From Candidatus Delongbacteria bacterium (GTDB lineage Bacteria > CAIWAD01): a stretch of 64,000 nucleotides of DNA. This document shows, piece after piece, positions 50,663-60,110 of this stretch. The position numbers and the translations under genes are program-made. Each line of letters opens with the position of its first letter. Within the stretch, counting starts at the first letter, position 1. The stretch is taken from NCBI GenBank assembly GCA_020634015.1, contig JACKCN010000008.1, positions 62,001 to 126,000 on the forward strand, in the 5' to 3' direction. Below the pieces are notes generated by a model, which saw nothing but the letters and a program-made list of their open reading frames with translations, was not told the origin of the DNA and did not search any database.

Positions 50663-52462
50663 TCAGGCTTCCTTGGCGGCCCGCTTGCGCTCGTGCTCGT
50701 TCAGGTAGGCCTTGCGGATGCGGATGTTGTTGGGGGTCACTTCCAGGTACTCATCGCCGTTGAGATACTCGATGGACTCTTCCAGACTCATCTTGATCGC
50801 GGGGGCGATGCGCATGCTGCGGTCGGTGCCCGAGGCACGCATGTTGGTGAGCTTCTTGGCCTTCTGCACGTTCACCACCATGTCGCCTTCCTTGGCGTTC
50901 TCGCCCAGCACCTGGCCGGCGTAGACCACGTCACCGGGCTCGATGAAGAACTTGCCGCGATCCTGCAACGCGTCCAGCGCGAAGGGAATGGCAGGTCCGT
51001 TGGCCATGGAAACGATGCTGCCCGTGAGACGCTCGGGAATGCTGCCCTTGAAGAACTCGTACTGCAGGAAGCGGTGATTGATCACCACTTCGCCGGAGGT
51101 GGCACGCAGCATGCGGTTGCGGAATCCGATCAGGCCGCGGCTGGGCATGTGGAATTCCAGACGGGTGTGGGTCGCGCCCTGCTCCATGTTGGTCATCTCG
51201 CCGCGGCGCGTGCCCACGTACTCGATGACCTTGCCGGCGTGCTCGGTCAGCACTTCCACCTGCAGCACTTCCACCGGCTCGGCCTTGCGACCGTCGATCT
51301 CGCGATAGATCACGCGGGGCTGGCCGACCATGAATTCGTAGCCTTCGCGGCGCATGGTTTCCATCAGGATCGAGAGGTGCAGAATGCCACGCCCGCTGAC
51401 CTTGAAGGTGTCGGCGCTGGCGCCGTCCTCGACACGCAGGGCCATGTCCTTCTCGCATTCCTTGAGCAGGCGCTCGCGCACCTGGCGGCTGGTGACCAGT
51501 TTGCCTTCCTGGCCGAAGAACGGGCTGTCGTTGACCATGAAGTTCATGGTGATCGTGGGCTCGTCCATGGCCACGATCGGCAGGGGCTCGGGGCAGCTGC
51601 GGTCGGCGATGGTGTCGCCAATGTCCACACCGGTCATGCCCACCACGGCACAGATGTCGCCGGTCTCCACCACATCGGTCTGGGTGCGGCCCAGGTCGCG
51701 GAAGATGAAGAGCTGGCGCACTTCGGTGTTCACCAGTTTTCCGTCGCGCTTGACCAGCACCACCTGGTCCTTTTCGCGGATGCGTCCACGGAAGATGCGC
51801 CCGATGCCGATGCGGCCCACATACTCGCTGTAATCCAGACTGGTCACCAGCATCTGGAGCGGCCCCTCCACGAAGACCGGCTCGGGAATGTGTTCCAGAA
51901 TCGCTTCCAGCAGGGGAGCCAGTGAGCTGCGTTCGTCCTTGAGGTTCTTCACGGCCCAGCCGTCGCGGCCGGCGGCGAAGAGCACGGGAAAGTCGAGCTG
52001 CTCATCGGTGGCGTTCAGGTCCACGAAGAGTTCGAAGACTTCGTCCACCACTTCCAGCGGGCGGGCGGTATCGCGGTCGACCTTGTTGATCACCACAAGC
52101 GGCTTCAACTTGAGCTGCAGAGCCTTCTGCAGCACGAAACGGGTCTGGGGCATGGTGCCTTCGAAGGCGTCCACCAGCAGCAGCACACCGTCGGCCATCT
52201 TGAGCACGCGCTCCACCTCGCCGCCGAAGTCGGCGTGACCCGGGGTGTCGATGATGTTGATCCGGGTGCCGTTCCACATCACGGAAATGTTCTTGGCCGT
52301 GATGGTGATGCCACGCTCGCGTTCCAGGTCGCCGGAATCGAGGATGCAGGTCTGCACGGTCTGGTTGTCACGAAAGACCTTGCACTGGCGCAGGATCTGG
52401 TCCACGAGGGTGGTCTTGCCATGGTCGACGTGCGCGATGATGGCGATGTTGCGAATGCTCAT
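50663..52462 (-). CDS. typA: Translational GTPase TypA/BipA
   Basis: The protein has 599 residues, normal length, start at 52462 (weak ribosome site). GTPase motifs: G1 'AHVDHGKTTLVDQILR', G2 region 'ERERGITITAKN', G3 'DTPGHADFGGEVERVL', G4 'INKVDRDTARP'. Domains after the G domain include the EF-G-like 'GRIGIGRIFRGRI' barrel, 'GRGILHLSILMETMRREGYEFMVGQP', and the TypA-specific C-terminal domain ending 'EDSIEYLNGDEYLEVTPNNIRIRKAYL'-like residues. It binds ribosomes and helps 50S assembly under stress or cold. It is transcribed with the HAD gene. Confidence 0.96.
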   Translation of the reverse strand: MSIRNIAIIAHVDHGKTTLVDQILRQCKVFRDNQTVQTCILDSGDLERERGITITAKNISVMWNGTRINIIDTPGHADFGGEVERVLKMADGVLLLVDAFEGTMPQTRFVLQKALQLKLKPLVVINKVDRDTARPLEVVDEVFELFVDLNATDEQLDFPVLFAAGRDGWAVKNLKDERSSLAPLLEAILEHIPEPVFVEGPLQMLVTSLDYSEYVGRIGIGRIFRGRIREKDQVVLVKRDGKLVNTEVRQLFIFRDLGRTQTDVVETGDICAVVGMTGVDIGDTIADRSCPEPLPIVAMDEPTITMNFMVNDSPFFGQEGKLVTSRQVRERLLKECEKDMALRVEDGASADTFKVSGRGILHLSILMETMRREGYEFMVGQPRVIYREIDGRKAEPVEVLQVEVLTEHAGKVIEYVGTRRGEMTNMEQGATHTRLEFHMPSRGLIGFRNRMLRATSGEVVINHRFLQYEFFKGSIPERLTGSIVSMANGPAIPFALDALQDRGKFFIEPGDVVYAGQVLGENAKEGDMVVNVQKAKKLTNMRASGTDRSMRIAPAIKMSLEESIEYLNGDEYLEVTPNNIRIRKAYLNEHERKRAAKEA

Positions 52463-52596
52463 GATGAGAAGAAGTCTTTCCTGGCTGTTCCTGGGCGCCC
52501 CGGCATCTCCGGGTTGCGCGAAAGCCCGGCACTCTACCATTCCCCGGGGAGAATTGCCCGCTGGCCCTCGCTGCTCCTTGCTCGCGGGAGAGCAAG

Positions 52597-52621
52597 GCGG
52601 GCGCAGCCATGCTGCGCCCGC
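52597..52621. terminator. GC-rich hairpin between the acyl-CoA dehydrogenase and typA genes
   Basis: The 11-bp arms GCGGGCGCAGC (52597-52607) and GCTGCGCCCGC (52611-52621) pair perfectly around the loop CAT. It lies 63 bp after the stop of the dehydrogenase gene. There is no T run on the minus strand, so it may act with Rho or as an mRNA end. Confidence 0.5.
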
Positions 52622-52683
52622 TTGAAGATCATTCACCTGGCAGAATGCCCGACTCGCGAAAAACCGCACGCCGCCCGGGGCGT

Positions 52684-53868
52684 TTACTCCGAATAGTTCG
52701 AATAGGCGGCAATGCCGGTCGCGGCCTGACCCAGCACGAGAGTGTGGATGTCGTGGGTGCCCTCGTAGGTGTAAACACTTTCCAGGTTCAGCATGTGACG
52801 CCCGCACTGGTACTCCAGACTGATGCCGTTGGCACCCAGCATGGTGCGTGCGGCGCGCGCGGTGCGCAGGGCCATGAAGACGTTGTTGCGCTTGGCCAGC
52901 GAGATCTGCGCGGCGGTGATCCGGCCGCTGTCCTTGAGCTGGGCCAGTTGCAGGGCCAGACCCTGGGCGGCCGTGATGTCGGTCATCATTTCCGCCAGCT
53001 TGGCCTGCTGAAGCTGGAAACTGGCCAGCGGGCGGCCGAACTGACGGCGCTCCTTCTGGTACTGCAACGCTTCGTCGTAGCAGGCCTGGGCGGCGCCGAT
53101 CACTCCCCAGGCGATGCCGTAGCGAGCCTGGTTCAGGCAGGAGAGAGGGCCCTTGAGCCCGCTCACACCCGGCAGGATGTTTTCCTTGGGCAGCTTCACA
53201 TGGTCAAAGACCAACTCTGATGTAATGGAAGCACACAGGCTGAACTTCTTCTTGTGCAGGGGGGCCGAGAACCCGGGCATGCCCTTTTCCACCAGAAAAC
53301 CGCGCACGGGACCGTCGCTGCCACCCAGCCGGGCCCAGACCACCGCCACATCGGCGATGCTGCCGTTGGTGATCCACATCTTGGCGCCGTTGAGCAGATA
53401 GTGGTCGCCGTGGTCTTCGGCGTGGGTGATCATGCCGCCGGGATCGGAACCATGGTCGGGTTCGGTCAGTCCAAAGCAGCCGATGGCGGTTCCCGCGGCA
53501 AGCCGAGGCAGCCACTGCTGCTTCTGTTCTTCGCTGCCGTAGGCCCAGATCGGGTACATCACCAGGCCGCTCTGCACCGAAAGGAAACTGCGCAGGCCGC
53601 TGTCGCCGCGCTCCAGTTCCCGGTTGATCAGGCCATAGACCCGGTTGTTCATGCCGGCACAGCCATACCCCGTGAGGGTCGCGCCGAAGAGGTTCATCTC
53701 ACCCAGTTCGCGGGCCAGCTCCAGCGGAAAGCGTTGTTCGATGAAACAGTCGCTCACCAGCGGCATGAAGCGTTCGTCCACCCAGCGACGCACTTCGTCG
53801 CGTACCGCACGCTCCTCCTCCTCCAGCAGGGAGTCGAAGTCGTAGAAATCCAGTGCCTGGTAGGCCAT
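52684..53868 (-). CDS. Acyl-CoA dehydrogenase, glutaryl-CoA dehydrogenase-like
   Basis: The protein has 394 residues; perfect AAGGAG precedes ATG 53868. FAD-binding and catalytic segments are 'GCFGLTEPDHGSDPGGMITHAED', 'LNGAKMWITNGSIADVAVVWA', 'RRQFGRPLASFQLQQAKLAEMMTDI' and the catalytic Glu in 'VYTYEGTHDIHTLVLGQAATG'. The 'YEGT.DIH.L..G' with Arg-rich pocket is typical of glutaryl-CoA dehydrogenases, though the 'R' anchoring the glutaryl carboxylate cannot be verified. It feeds electrons to ETF. No glutarate pathway genes are adjacent. Confidence 0.88.
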   Translation of the reverse strand: MAYQALDFYDFDSLLEEEERAVRDEVRRWVDERFMPLVSDCFIEQRFPLELARELGEMNLFGATLTGYGCAGMNNRVYGLINRELERGDSGLRSFLSVQSGLVMYPIWAYGSEEQKQQWLPRLAAGTAIGCFGLTEPDHGSDPGGMITHAEDHGDHYLLNGAKMWITNGSIADVAVVWARLGGSDGPVRGFLVEKGMPGFSAPLHKKKFSLCASITSELVFDHVKLPKENILPGVSGLKGPLSCLNQARYGIAWGVIGAAQACYDEALQYQKERRQFGRPLASFQLQQAKLAEMMTDITAAQGLALQLAQLKDSGRITAAQISLAKRNNVFMALRTARAARTMLGANGISLEYQCGRHMLNLESVYTYEGTHDIHTLVLGQAATGIAAYSNYSE

Positions 53869-54076
53869 GGCAAGCTCCTTGGTCAATGACGATTTTCCGT
53901 TCCGCCCTCGCATCGGGGCGAGGAAGCTGCGTGGAACCCGAAAGGGAGGCTCAATGTAAGGCTCCCTTCCAAGGAAACAGCGGCGTGGGCACCGGCCCGG
54001 GTGGCCCTTGTGGCTTGCATAGGCAAAGGCGGCAATGCAGATTGTGGGCCTGCCATTCCAGAAAGGACTTTCCGTC

Positions 54077-54640
54077 ATGCACTCATCCCGTCGCCTGGCC
54101 CTGACCGTGTTCACGGGGCTTCTGGTCTGCTCGTCAGGCAGTGTACCGGCCTCCGACAACGTGGCGGCCGCCGATTCCTCCGTGGTTGCGGTTCCGGCGG
54201 TCCCCGATGCGGCTCCGCTGGTGATGATGTATTACAACCCCTGCAAGGATCTCTGCCCCGTCTATGGTGTGATGTTCTACCGGGACGGCAGCGCGCGCTA
54301 CAATGGAGTCGAGCGCATTCCCTGGCCGGGCAACTGGTATGGCGTGGCCTCGCTGGATACCCTGGCCGCGATCGAAGTGGCGCTCAAGCATGCGGACCTG
54401 TTCAGCATCACCGACACCTACAGCCACTCCCAGCGTCAGACTCCGGCCAGCTACATCGAGTACTTCGGGGAAGATGGCCGCAGTGTGAAACAACGGGTGG
54501 GTTCGGAGAAGACCCCGGAATTGAATGCGCTCGAGAAGCGCCTGCACGAGGTGGTCAAGGCCATGGAGTGGGCACCTGTCCCGAATCCGGACACACCGGA
54601 AAGTGACACGCCCGGAACACAGTCTGGAGACATGGAATGA
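54077..54640 (+). CDS. Exported DUF6438-domain protein
   Basis: The protein has 187 residues from ATG 54077 (AAAGGA upstream). The signal peptide ends 'GSVPAS'. The DUF6438 pattern is 'MMYYNPCKDLCPVYGVMFYRDGSARYNGVE', with the Cys pair C-x3-C before 'PVY', followed by helical and strand segments. The C-terminal ~25 residues are Pro/Asp/Thr-rich. Function is unknown. The stop overlaps the TM2 gene (ATGA at 54637-54640). An earlier in-frame ATG at 54035 is less likely. Confidence 0.75.
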   Translation: MHSSRRLALTVFTGLLVCSSGSVPASDNVAAADSSVVAVPAVPDAAPLVMMYYNPCKDLCPVYGVMFYRDGSARYNGVERIPWPGNWYGVASLDTLAAIEVALKHADLFSITDTYSHSQRQTPASYIEYFGEDGRSVKQRVGSEKTPELNALEKRLHEVVKAMEWAPVPNPDTPESDTPGTQSGDME

Positions 54641-54882
54641 CCGACATGGGCGAACTGTCACCCCGGCCCCGGCTGGTGGTATTGCTGCTGTGTTTCTTTT
54701 TTGGATACTTCGGTGTTCACCGATTCTACGTGGGCAAGATCGGAACCGGTCTGCTGATGCTGCTGACTCTGGGAGGCCTGGGCATCTGGTACACGGTTGA
54801 TCTGATCGTGATCGTGATCGGTTCCTTCCGCGACGCCGAGGAGCGCCGGATCTTCCGCTGGCTGGAGCCCGGTTCATTCTGA
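54637..54882 (+). CDS. TM2-domain membrane protein
   Basis: The protein has 81 residues with two membrane helices ('LLLCFFFGYFGVHRFYVGK' and 'GLLMLLTLGGLGIWYTVDLIVIV'). The linker 'GVHRFYVGKIGTG' and the 'WYTVDLI' ending are the TM2 hallmark (DRF/HRFY loop). Function of bacterial TM2 proteins is unknown. It is coupled to the DUF6438 gene. Confidence 0.9.
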   Translation: MTDMGELSPRPRLVVLLLCFFFGYFGVHRFYVGKIGTGLLMLLTLGGLGIWYTVDLIVIVIGSFRDAEERRIFRWLEPGSF

Positions 54883-54991
54883 CCGCCCCCCGGCCACTCC
54901 CGCGGACACCCATTGGTTCCGTTGTGCGCCCGGCAACCACAATCCGTTCCGGGGAGCCCGCTGGGTCGGGGACCCACACAGGACTGCCCCG

Positions 54992-56182
54992 ATGACACTG
55001 TCCCGCAGTTTTCGCCAACGCCTGCCGCTGTACACCCTGATCCTGTTGACCGGATTCGCCAGTCTGCAGGCGCTCTGGTGGGTCTGGTACCAGCTTCAGG
55101 AAGGCGTGTATTACCGGGAACTGAGCCTGCGCCTGCTTGAAGAACGTGTCCGGTTGGCCGAAATGGACCTGGCCCGCAAGGACCTGCTCAGTCCGCAGGA
55201 ACTGGCCTCTTTCGAGAACCGTTATCCAGGGCTGGTGCTGGCATTCAGCACACGTTTTCCCTCGGGCTACGCGCCCGTGATCGATACCCGGCGCCAGGCG
55301 GCGATCTGGGAGGAAAGCCGACGGCGCAACCGGATGTTCGCGCTCGAAGGCTCGGTCTTCGTGCTGGTTCTGGCCGCGGGCGTCTGGTTTCAGGCACGGG
55401 CCTACCGGCGCGAGCTGAGCAACAGCGAACAGCAGTCCAATTTCATCTCGGCGGTGACACACGAGCTGAAGTCACCTTTGACCACGATCCGGCTCTTCGG
55501 CGAACTGGCCCAGCGCCAGAACCTCGAGGCACATCAGCGGGCCGAGATCGGCGGGCGCATTCTCGAATCCACCGACCGCCTGAATCAGCTGGTGGACCAG
55601 ATCCTGCTGGCACGCACGCTGGACGGCGACCACTTCCACCTGGAACTGCAGGCGCTGGATCTGGTTGGCTGGTTGCAGCGCTGGTACACGGGCGCCAGGG
55701 ACGTGGCCAGCAATGCGGGCTTCGAACTGGAACTGCAACTGCCCGAGGGGCCGGACAAACACCGGGCCTGGGTCCTGGGAGACACCAAGGCCCTGGATTC
55801 GGTGGTGGGCAACCTGTTCAGCAACGCCATGAAATACTCGCCGAACAAAGGATCCATTCGCGTGCGGCTGGCCGTGAGCGGGCACTTCATCGAACTGCAG
55901 GTGCGCGATCATGGCATCGGTTTCGACGAGGTGGAGTCGCTGCGTCTGTTCGACCGGTTCTATCGCTCGGGCAGCGAACTGCGCAGGGAAACCCGCGGTA
56001 CCGGACTGGGGCTGTACATCGTCAAGGAACTTGTGACACGCATGGAAGGGCGCGTGCGCGCCGAAAGCGATGGCCCGGGCCGGGGCTCACGATTCACGGT
56101 GACCCTGCCGCTTTCCCGGCCTTCTCGATCCGGAGAGGATCCGGACGATTCGACCGGGCCTGATGACCGCGTGCCAAGCTGA
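54992..56182 (+). CDS. Membrane sensor histidine kinase
   Basis: The protein has 396 residues. Two membrane helices (~10-32 and ~115-137) flank a ~80-residue periplasmic sensor. HisKA has the histidine in 'FISAVTHELKSPLTTIRLFGELAQR', and HATPase shows 'LFSNAMKYSPNKGSI' (N box), 'VRDHGIGFDEVESLRLFDRFYR' (G1/F) and 'TRGTGLGLYIVKELVTRMEG' (G2). It autophosphorylates and passes phosphate to the response regulator 63 bp downstream. AGGA precedes the ATG at 54992. The stimulus is unknown. Confidence 0.92.
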   Translation: MTLSRSFRQRLPLYTLILLTGFASLQALWWVWYQLQEGVYYRELSLRLLEERVRLAEMDLARKDLLSPQELASFENRYPGLVLAFSTRFPSGYAPVIDTRRQAAIWEESRRRNRMFALEGSVFVLVLAAGVWFQARAYRRELSNSEQQSNFISAVTHELKSPLTTIRLFGELAQRQNLEAHQRAEIGGRILESTDRLNQLVDQILLARTLDGDHFHLELQALDLVGWLQRWYTGARDVASNAGFELELQLPEGPDKHRAWVLGDTKALDSVVGNLFSNAMKYSPNKGSIRVRLAVSGHFIELQVRDHGIGFDEVESLRLFDRFYRSGSELRRETRGTGLGLYIVKELVTRMEGRVRAESDGPGRGSRFTVTLPLSRPSRSGEDPDDSTGPDDRVPS

Positions 56183-56245
56183 GCCGGCACACCAACGCAT
56201 TTCGACACCCGGGCGCTCCGGGTCTTGCCAAGCATGAGGAAACAG

Positions 56246-56959
<714 letters not shown>

Positions 56960-57058
56960 ATCTGCCGATATGCAACTCCTGAAGAATCACTGTCGGCTCG
57001 CCCCTTGAATGGATTCTGAATGGGCGATTGCGGCTCCAACGGCTTTGAGGAGGTGCCC

Positions 57059-57451
57059 ATGGATCAAGCGGACTTTCTTGACGACCCCATCTTCCATCAT
57101 CTCCGGAACAACAACGTCGAGAAGTTCAGCCAGGAGATGATGCGGCGGGGCAAGGTGGTTCTGGAAGGAGCCAACTTCCGCGGTGTGGACTTCCAGGCCT
57201 TTCCGCTGGATACCCTGTTCCTCAAGGCCTGCTACCTGCGCGATGCCAACCTGCGTGGCTGCGACATCCGGCACTGGGACCTGGAAGGCTCCTCGATTCA
57301 TCATGCGCGCATCGGGGGCACCTATTTTCCCGACGATGTGGAACCCGACGAACTGATGATGAGCCACACTCTGGGCACCCGCATCCGGGCCCGCCTGAAC
57401 CACCGGGTGGTGGTGGGAGCCACGCGCAAGAAACCGGCGGAAGGCGCCTGA
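57059..57451 (+). CDS. Pentapeptide-repeat-like protein
   Basis: The protein has 130 residues from ATG 57059 behind GAGGAGGT; an in-frame start at 57020 is unlikely. The middle is a short run of A(D/N)LxX repeats: 'VLEGANFRGVDFQAFPLDTLFLKACYLRDANLRGCDIRHWDLEGSSI', about nine pentapeptides forming a small quadrilateral beta-helix. The helical N-terminus and basic C-terminus ('TRIRARLNHRVVVGATRKK') flank it. Function is unknown. A terminator follows at 57477. Confidence 0.8.
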   Translation: MDQADFLDDPIFHHLRNNNVEKFSQEMMRRGKVVLEGANFRGVDFQAFPLDTLFLKACYLRDANLRGCDIRHWDLEGSSIHHARIGGTYFPDDVEPDELMMSHTLGTRIRARLNHRVVVGATRKKPAEGA

Positions 57452-57476
57452 GGCTGCCGGATCCATGCTGCATTTG

Positions 57477-57500
57477 CCCGGTTTACGCCGGGTTTTTCTT
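57477..57500 (+). terminator. Rho-independent terminator of the pentapeptide gene
   Basis: The stem CCCGG (57477-57481) / CCGGG (57488-57492) with loop TTTACG is followed by TTTTTCTTT. Short but classical, 26 bp after the stop. Confidence 0.8.
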
Positions 57501-57640
57501 TCTGCGTCGGAAGGTGGCTGCAGTTCAGGAACCCTAGTCTGCCCGCCGTGCTATCTTCCCCGCGATTCACCACCGACCCTGCCCCCCGGGGGAGCCTGTC
57601 CGGTGACCCCCACACTCCCAGGTCTTTCAAGGATTCCACC

Positions 57641-59476
57641 ATGCAGCTTGCCCGACTCCTGCTGGCCCTGCTCACCCTGTCCCGCGTGCTGATCGCCGGG
57701 CCGGGCGAGCCCGCAGTCGATGTGTTCGATCCCCAGTCCGATGTGCCGGTCGAAGTCCTGCTCTCGCACGAGGCGCTGGCCCCGGGCGCACCCGCACGGC
57801 TGGCGGTGGTCTACCATGTGCCCGCCAACTACCACATCACGGACATCGCCAACGGACTGTTCTATGTGGAAGCGGACACTCTGGACGGACTGCGGCTTGA
57901 CAATATCCGCTATCCCGAGCCGATCGTCGATTCGCACGGCGACAAGGTCTATCGGGGCTCGGTCATCGTCACCGCCGACATCGCGCTGGATCGTGATGTG
58001 AGCGCCGATCTGCCCTGGACCGTGCGGGCCGGGTTCCAGGTCTGCAGCGAAACCGGAGCGCTTACCTGCTACCTGCCCGTGGATCTGGAATTCCCGCTGG
58101 AGTTCCCCATGGTGGCCTCGCCCGAGCAGATGCGGCCCCTGCATCCCGAGATCTTCGGCGAAACCATGGCCGCCGCCGAGCCCGCCGCCGAAGAAGGCCT
58201 GCAGGGGCGTCTGGATGCGGCTCTGGCCAAGGGCAGCTGGATCGCTTTTCTGATCGTGTTCGTGCTGGGCATTCTCAGCAGCATGACGCCCTGCGTGTAC
58301 CCCATGATTCCCATCACCATCAGCTTCATCGGGGCCCGCAGTGGCAACAGCCGCTGGACCGGTTTCATCCAGTCGGTGTGGTTCGTGGTGGGCATGGCGC
58401 TGGTCTTCAGCACGCTGGGCGTGGTGGCGGCGGCCTCCGGTGGCGTCTTCGGTGCCGCCGGACAGAGCCCGATCTTCCTGGTGGGTCTGGCCGTGCTGTT
58501 TCTTGTTCTGGCCGCCAGCATGTTCGGCGCCTTCGACCTGCAGCTGCCCAACACCTGGATGGAGAAGCTGCCCAGCGGTCGCAAGAACGGCCCCGCGGGC
58601 GCGATCATCATGGGCGGCATCACCGGGTTCATCGCCGCGCCCTGCGTGGGACCCGTGATCGCGACCCTGCTGCTGTTCATTGCCAACACGGGCAACCTGG
58701 TCAACGGCTTCTTCCTGATGCTGGCCTACTCGCTGGGCATGGGCTCGCTGTTCCTGGTGATTGGCACCTTCGCCGGTGCGCTGAACATGCTGCCCGGCGC
58801 CGGCAGCTGGATGGAAACGGTCAAGCACTTCTTCGGCGTGGTGATGGTGGCCATGGCGCTGTGGTTCCTGCGCACCCTGATTCCCGCCGAGATCATGGTC
58901 TATCTGGTGGGTGGTGGTCTGGTGATCTTCGGTGTCTTCAGCGACGCCTTCAGCCCCCTGCCCGAGGACGCCGGCCACGGGCCGCGCTTCATGAAGGCGG
59001 TGGGCATCATCGCGGTCCTGCTGGGAGCACGCTACCTGATCTTCGGTCTGGGCAGCCCCGTGGCGAGCATGGTGGCCGGTACCGCCGGTCCGGTGGCAAG
59101 CGCGCAGAAGGCCGAAGTCGCCTGGACCGTTTCCTCACCCGAGTCGGATACCCACGACGCCCTGCTGGCCGCGGCGGCCGCCGAAGGCAAGCCCGTGGTG
59201 ATGGACTTCTGGGCCGAGTGGTGCGTGCAGTGCAAGGAGCTGGATCACGAGACCTGGTCGGACCCGCGGGTGATGGAAGAAGCCGCGCGCTTCACCACCA
59301 TCAAGATGGACATGACGCGCACCTCCAGCGACTGGGCCAAGGCCCAGAACCAGGGCTACACCATCGTGGGCATGCCCACCGTGATCTTCTTTGACGCCAG
59401 TGGGCACGAAGTCCGGCGCTTCAATGGATTCCACAAGGCCGACAAGGTGCTGGAGTGGATGCGCGAGGTGCGCTGA
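57641..59476 (+). CDS. dsbD: Thiol:disulfide interchange protein DsbD
   Basis: The protein has 611 residues from ATG 57641 (AAGGA upstream), with a signal peptide ending 'RVLIAG'. Domain alpha (~25-180) carries Cys in 'GFQVCSETGALTCYLPV'. The membrane domain beta (~215-465, eight helices) has paired Cys in 'GILSSMTPCVYPMIPI' and 'GFIAAPCVGPVIATLL'. The C-terminal thioredoxin-like gamma domain has 'VVMDFWAEWCVQCKELD'. It carries electrons from cytoplasmic thioredoxin to periplasmic thiols. The partial alpha-like and redoxin genes at 48287-49817 are likely clients. Confidence 0.95.
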   Translation: MQLARLLLALLTLSRVLIAGPGEPAVDVFDPQSDVPVEVLLSHEALAPGAPARLAVVYHVPANYHITDIANGLFYVEADTLDGLRLDNIRYPEPIVDSHGDKVYRGSVIVTADIALDRDVSADLPWTVRAGFQVCSETGALTCYLPVDLEFPLEFPMVASPEQMRPLHPEIFGETMAAAEPAAEEGLQGRLDAALAKGSWIAFLIVFVLGILSSMTPCVYPMIPITISFIGARSGNSRWTGFIQSVWFVVGMALVFSTLGVVAAASGGVFGAAGQSPIFLVGLAVLFLVLAASMFGAFDLQLPNTWMEKLPSGRKNGPAGAIIMGGITGFIAAPCVGPVIATLLLFIANTGNLVNGFFLMLAYSLGMGSLFLVIGTFAGALNMLPGAGSWMETVKHFFGVVMVAMALWFLRTLIPAEIMVYLVGGGLVIFGVFSDAFSPLPEDAGHGPRFMKAVGIIAVLLGARYLIFGLGSPVASMVAGTAGPVASAQKAEVAWTVSSPESDTHDALLAAAAAEGKPVVMDFWAEWCVQCKELDHETWSDPRVMEEAARFTTIKMDMTRTSSDWAKAQNQGYTIVGMPTVIFFDASGHEVRRFNGFHKADKVLEWMREVR

Positions 59477-59528
59477 GGCCTGGCGGGAATCGTGTTCCGA
59501 AGGAATTTCACGAGCGAGGTGATTCCTT

Positions 59529-59557
59529 TTGCTCGCGTGTCCGATAAGAGCTATTGT
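59529..59557 (+). promoter_or_regulatory. Candidate sigma-70 promoter for a short transcript
   Basis: TTGCTC (59529-59534), a 17-bp spacer, TATTGT (59552-59557). The spacing is ideal though neither box is perfect. It lies 53 bp after dsbD and would start a transcript of about 175 nt ending at the hairpin at 59717-59740. Confidence 0.4.
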
Positions 59558-59609
59558 TCGGCACCAAGCTTGGTTCGAGACGTCGGCCCCGGTCAAACAT
59601 GGAGGTACG

Positions 59610-59660
59610 ATGACTTGCGACAGTTGCCAGGGAACCAAGGGTTCCTTCCAGACACCCTGA
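59610..59660 (+). CDS. Possible 16-residue micro-protein with a CxxC pair
   Basis: ATG 59610 is preceded by GGAGG with a four-base spacer, as good as any ribosome site in the window. The frame reads MTCDSCQGTKGSFQTP then stop, with Cys3 and Cys6 in a CxxC pair. It sits between a candidate promoter and a strong terminator, so it may be the product of a small gene or a leader peptide in a small RNA. The rest of 59477-59831 shows no gene. Conservation is needed; it could be chance. Confidence 0.3.
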   Translation: MTCDSCQGTKGSFQTP

Positions 59661-59716
59661 GGATTCATCCTCCACGATCTCAATCACCAGATTGACGCGC
59701 ATTGACAGCGCGCTCC

Positions 59717-59740
59717 ACGGGCCACCTTCGGGTGGCCCGT
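59717..59740 (+). terminator. Strong UUCG-loop hairpin, probable terminator of the short transcript
   Basis: Perfect 10-bp arms ACGGGCCACC (59717-59726) and GGTGGCCCGT (59731-59740) enclose the very stable tetraloop TTCG, followed by TTCGC. It would end the transcript starting near 59564, or dsbD itself. Confidence 0.75.
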
Positions 59741-59831
59741 TTCGCTCTGCCCCAATTGAAACCGCAAAAAGGGAAAACGCCCGCCGAAGCACTCGACGGG
59801 CGTTCCCACTAACAGCAATAACAGAGAGGAG

Positions 59832-60110
59832 TCAGTTCAGGAAACGACGGTCCACCAGCGGCAGGGTCAGCAGCGAGCTTGCCCGGTGGTGCAGTGCGTC
59901 GTCCCGGTAGCCCGTATCGGCTGTCCGGGTCATTCCTTTGAGCCGGCTGCGCACATCCTGCGCCAGTTCGCTGGGAATGCCCAGGCGATTCAGCAGATGG
60001 ATCATGCGGCCCAGGACCGCATCGGCGGCCAGCATGTCGCCGGCCATCAGCTCGAAATGAAATCTCTGGATCATTTCGTTCAGGTAATTGTCCGGCACGT
60101 CCGCGCGCAT
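59832..60110 (-). CDS. Small helical protein of unknown function
   Basis: The protein has 92 residues from ATG 60110 (GGAAGG upstream); a longer frame to 60194 lacks a ribosome site. The sequence ('VPDNYLNEMIQRFHFELMAGDMLAADAVLGRMIHLLNRLGI', then '..QDVRSRLKGMTRTADTGYRDDAL') is mostly alpha-helical with no known motif. It is divergent from icmF. No family is recognised. Confidence 0.5.
   Translation of the reverse strand: MRADVPDNYLNEMIQRFHFELMAGDMLAADAVLGRMIHLLNRLGIPSELAQDVRSRLKGMTRTADTGYRDDALHHRASSLLTLPLVDRRFLN

Noticed and set aside
50078..51925. 615-codon plus-strand frame opposite typA
   Set aside because: Antisense to typA and the HAD gene; composition is the His/Ala/Gly-rich mirror typical of GC-rich coding DNA.
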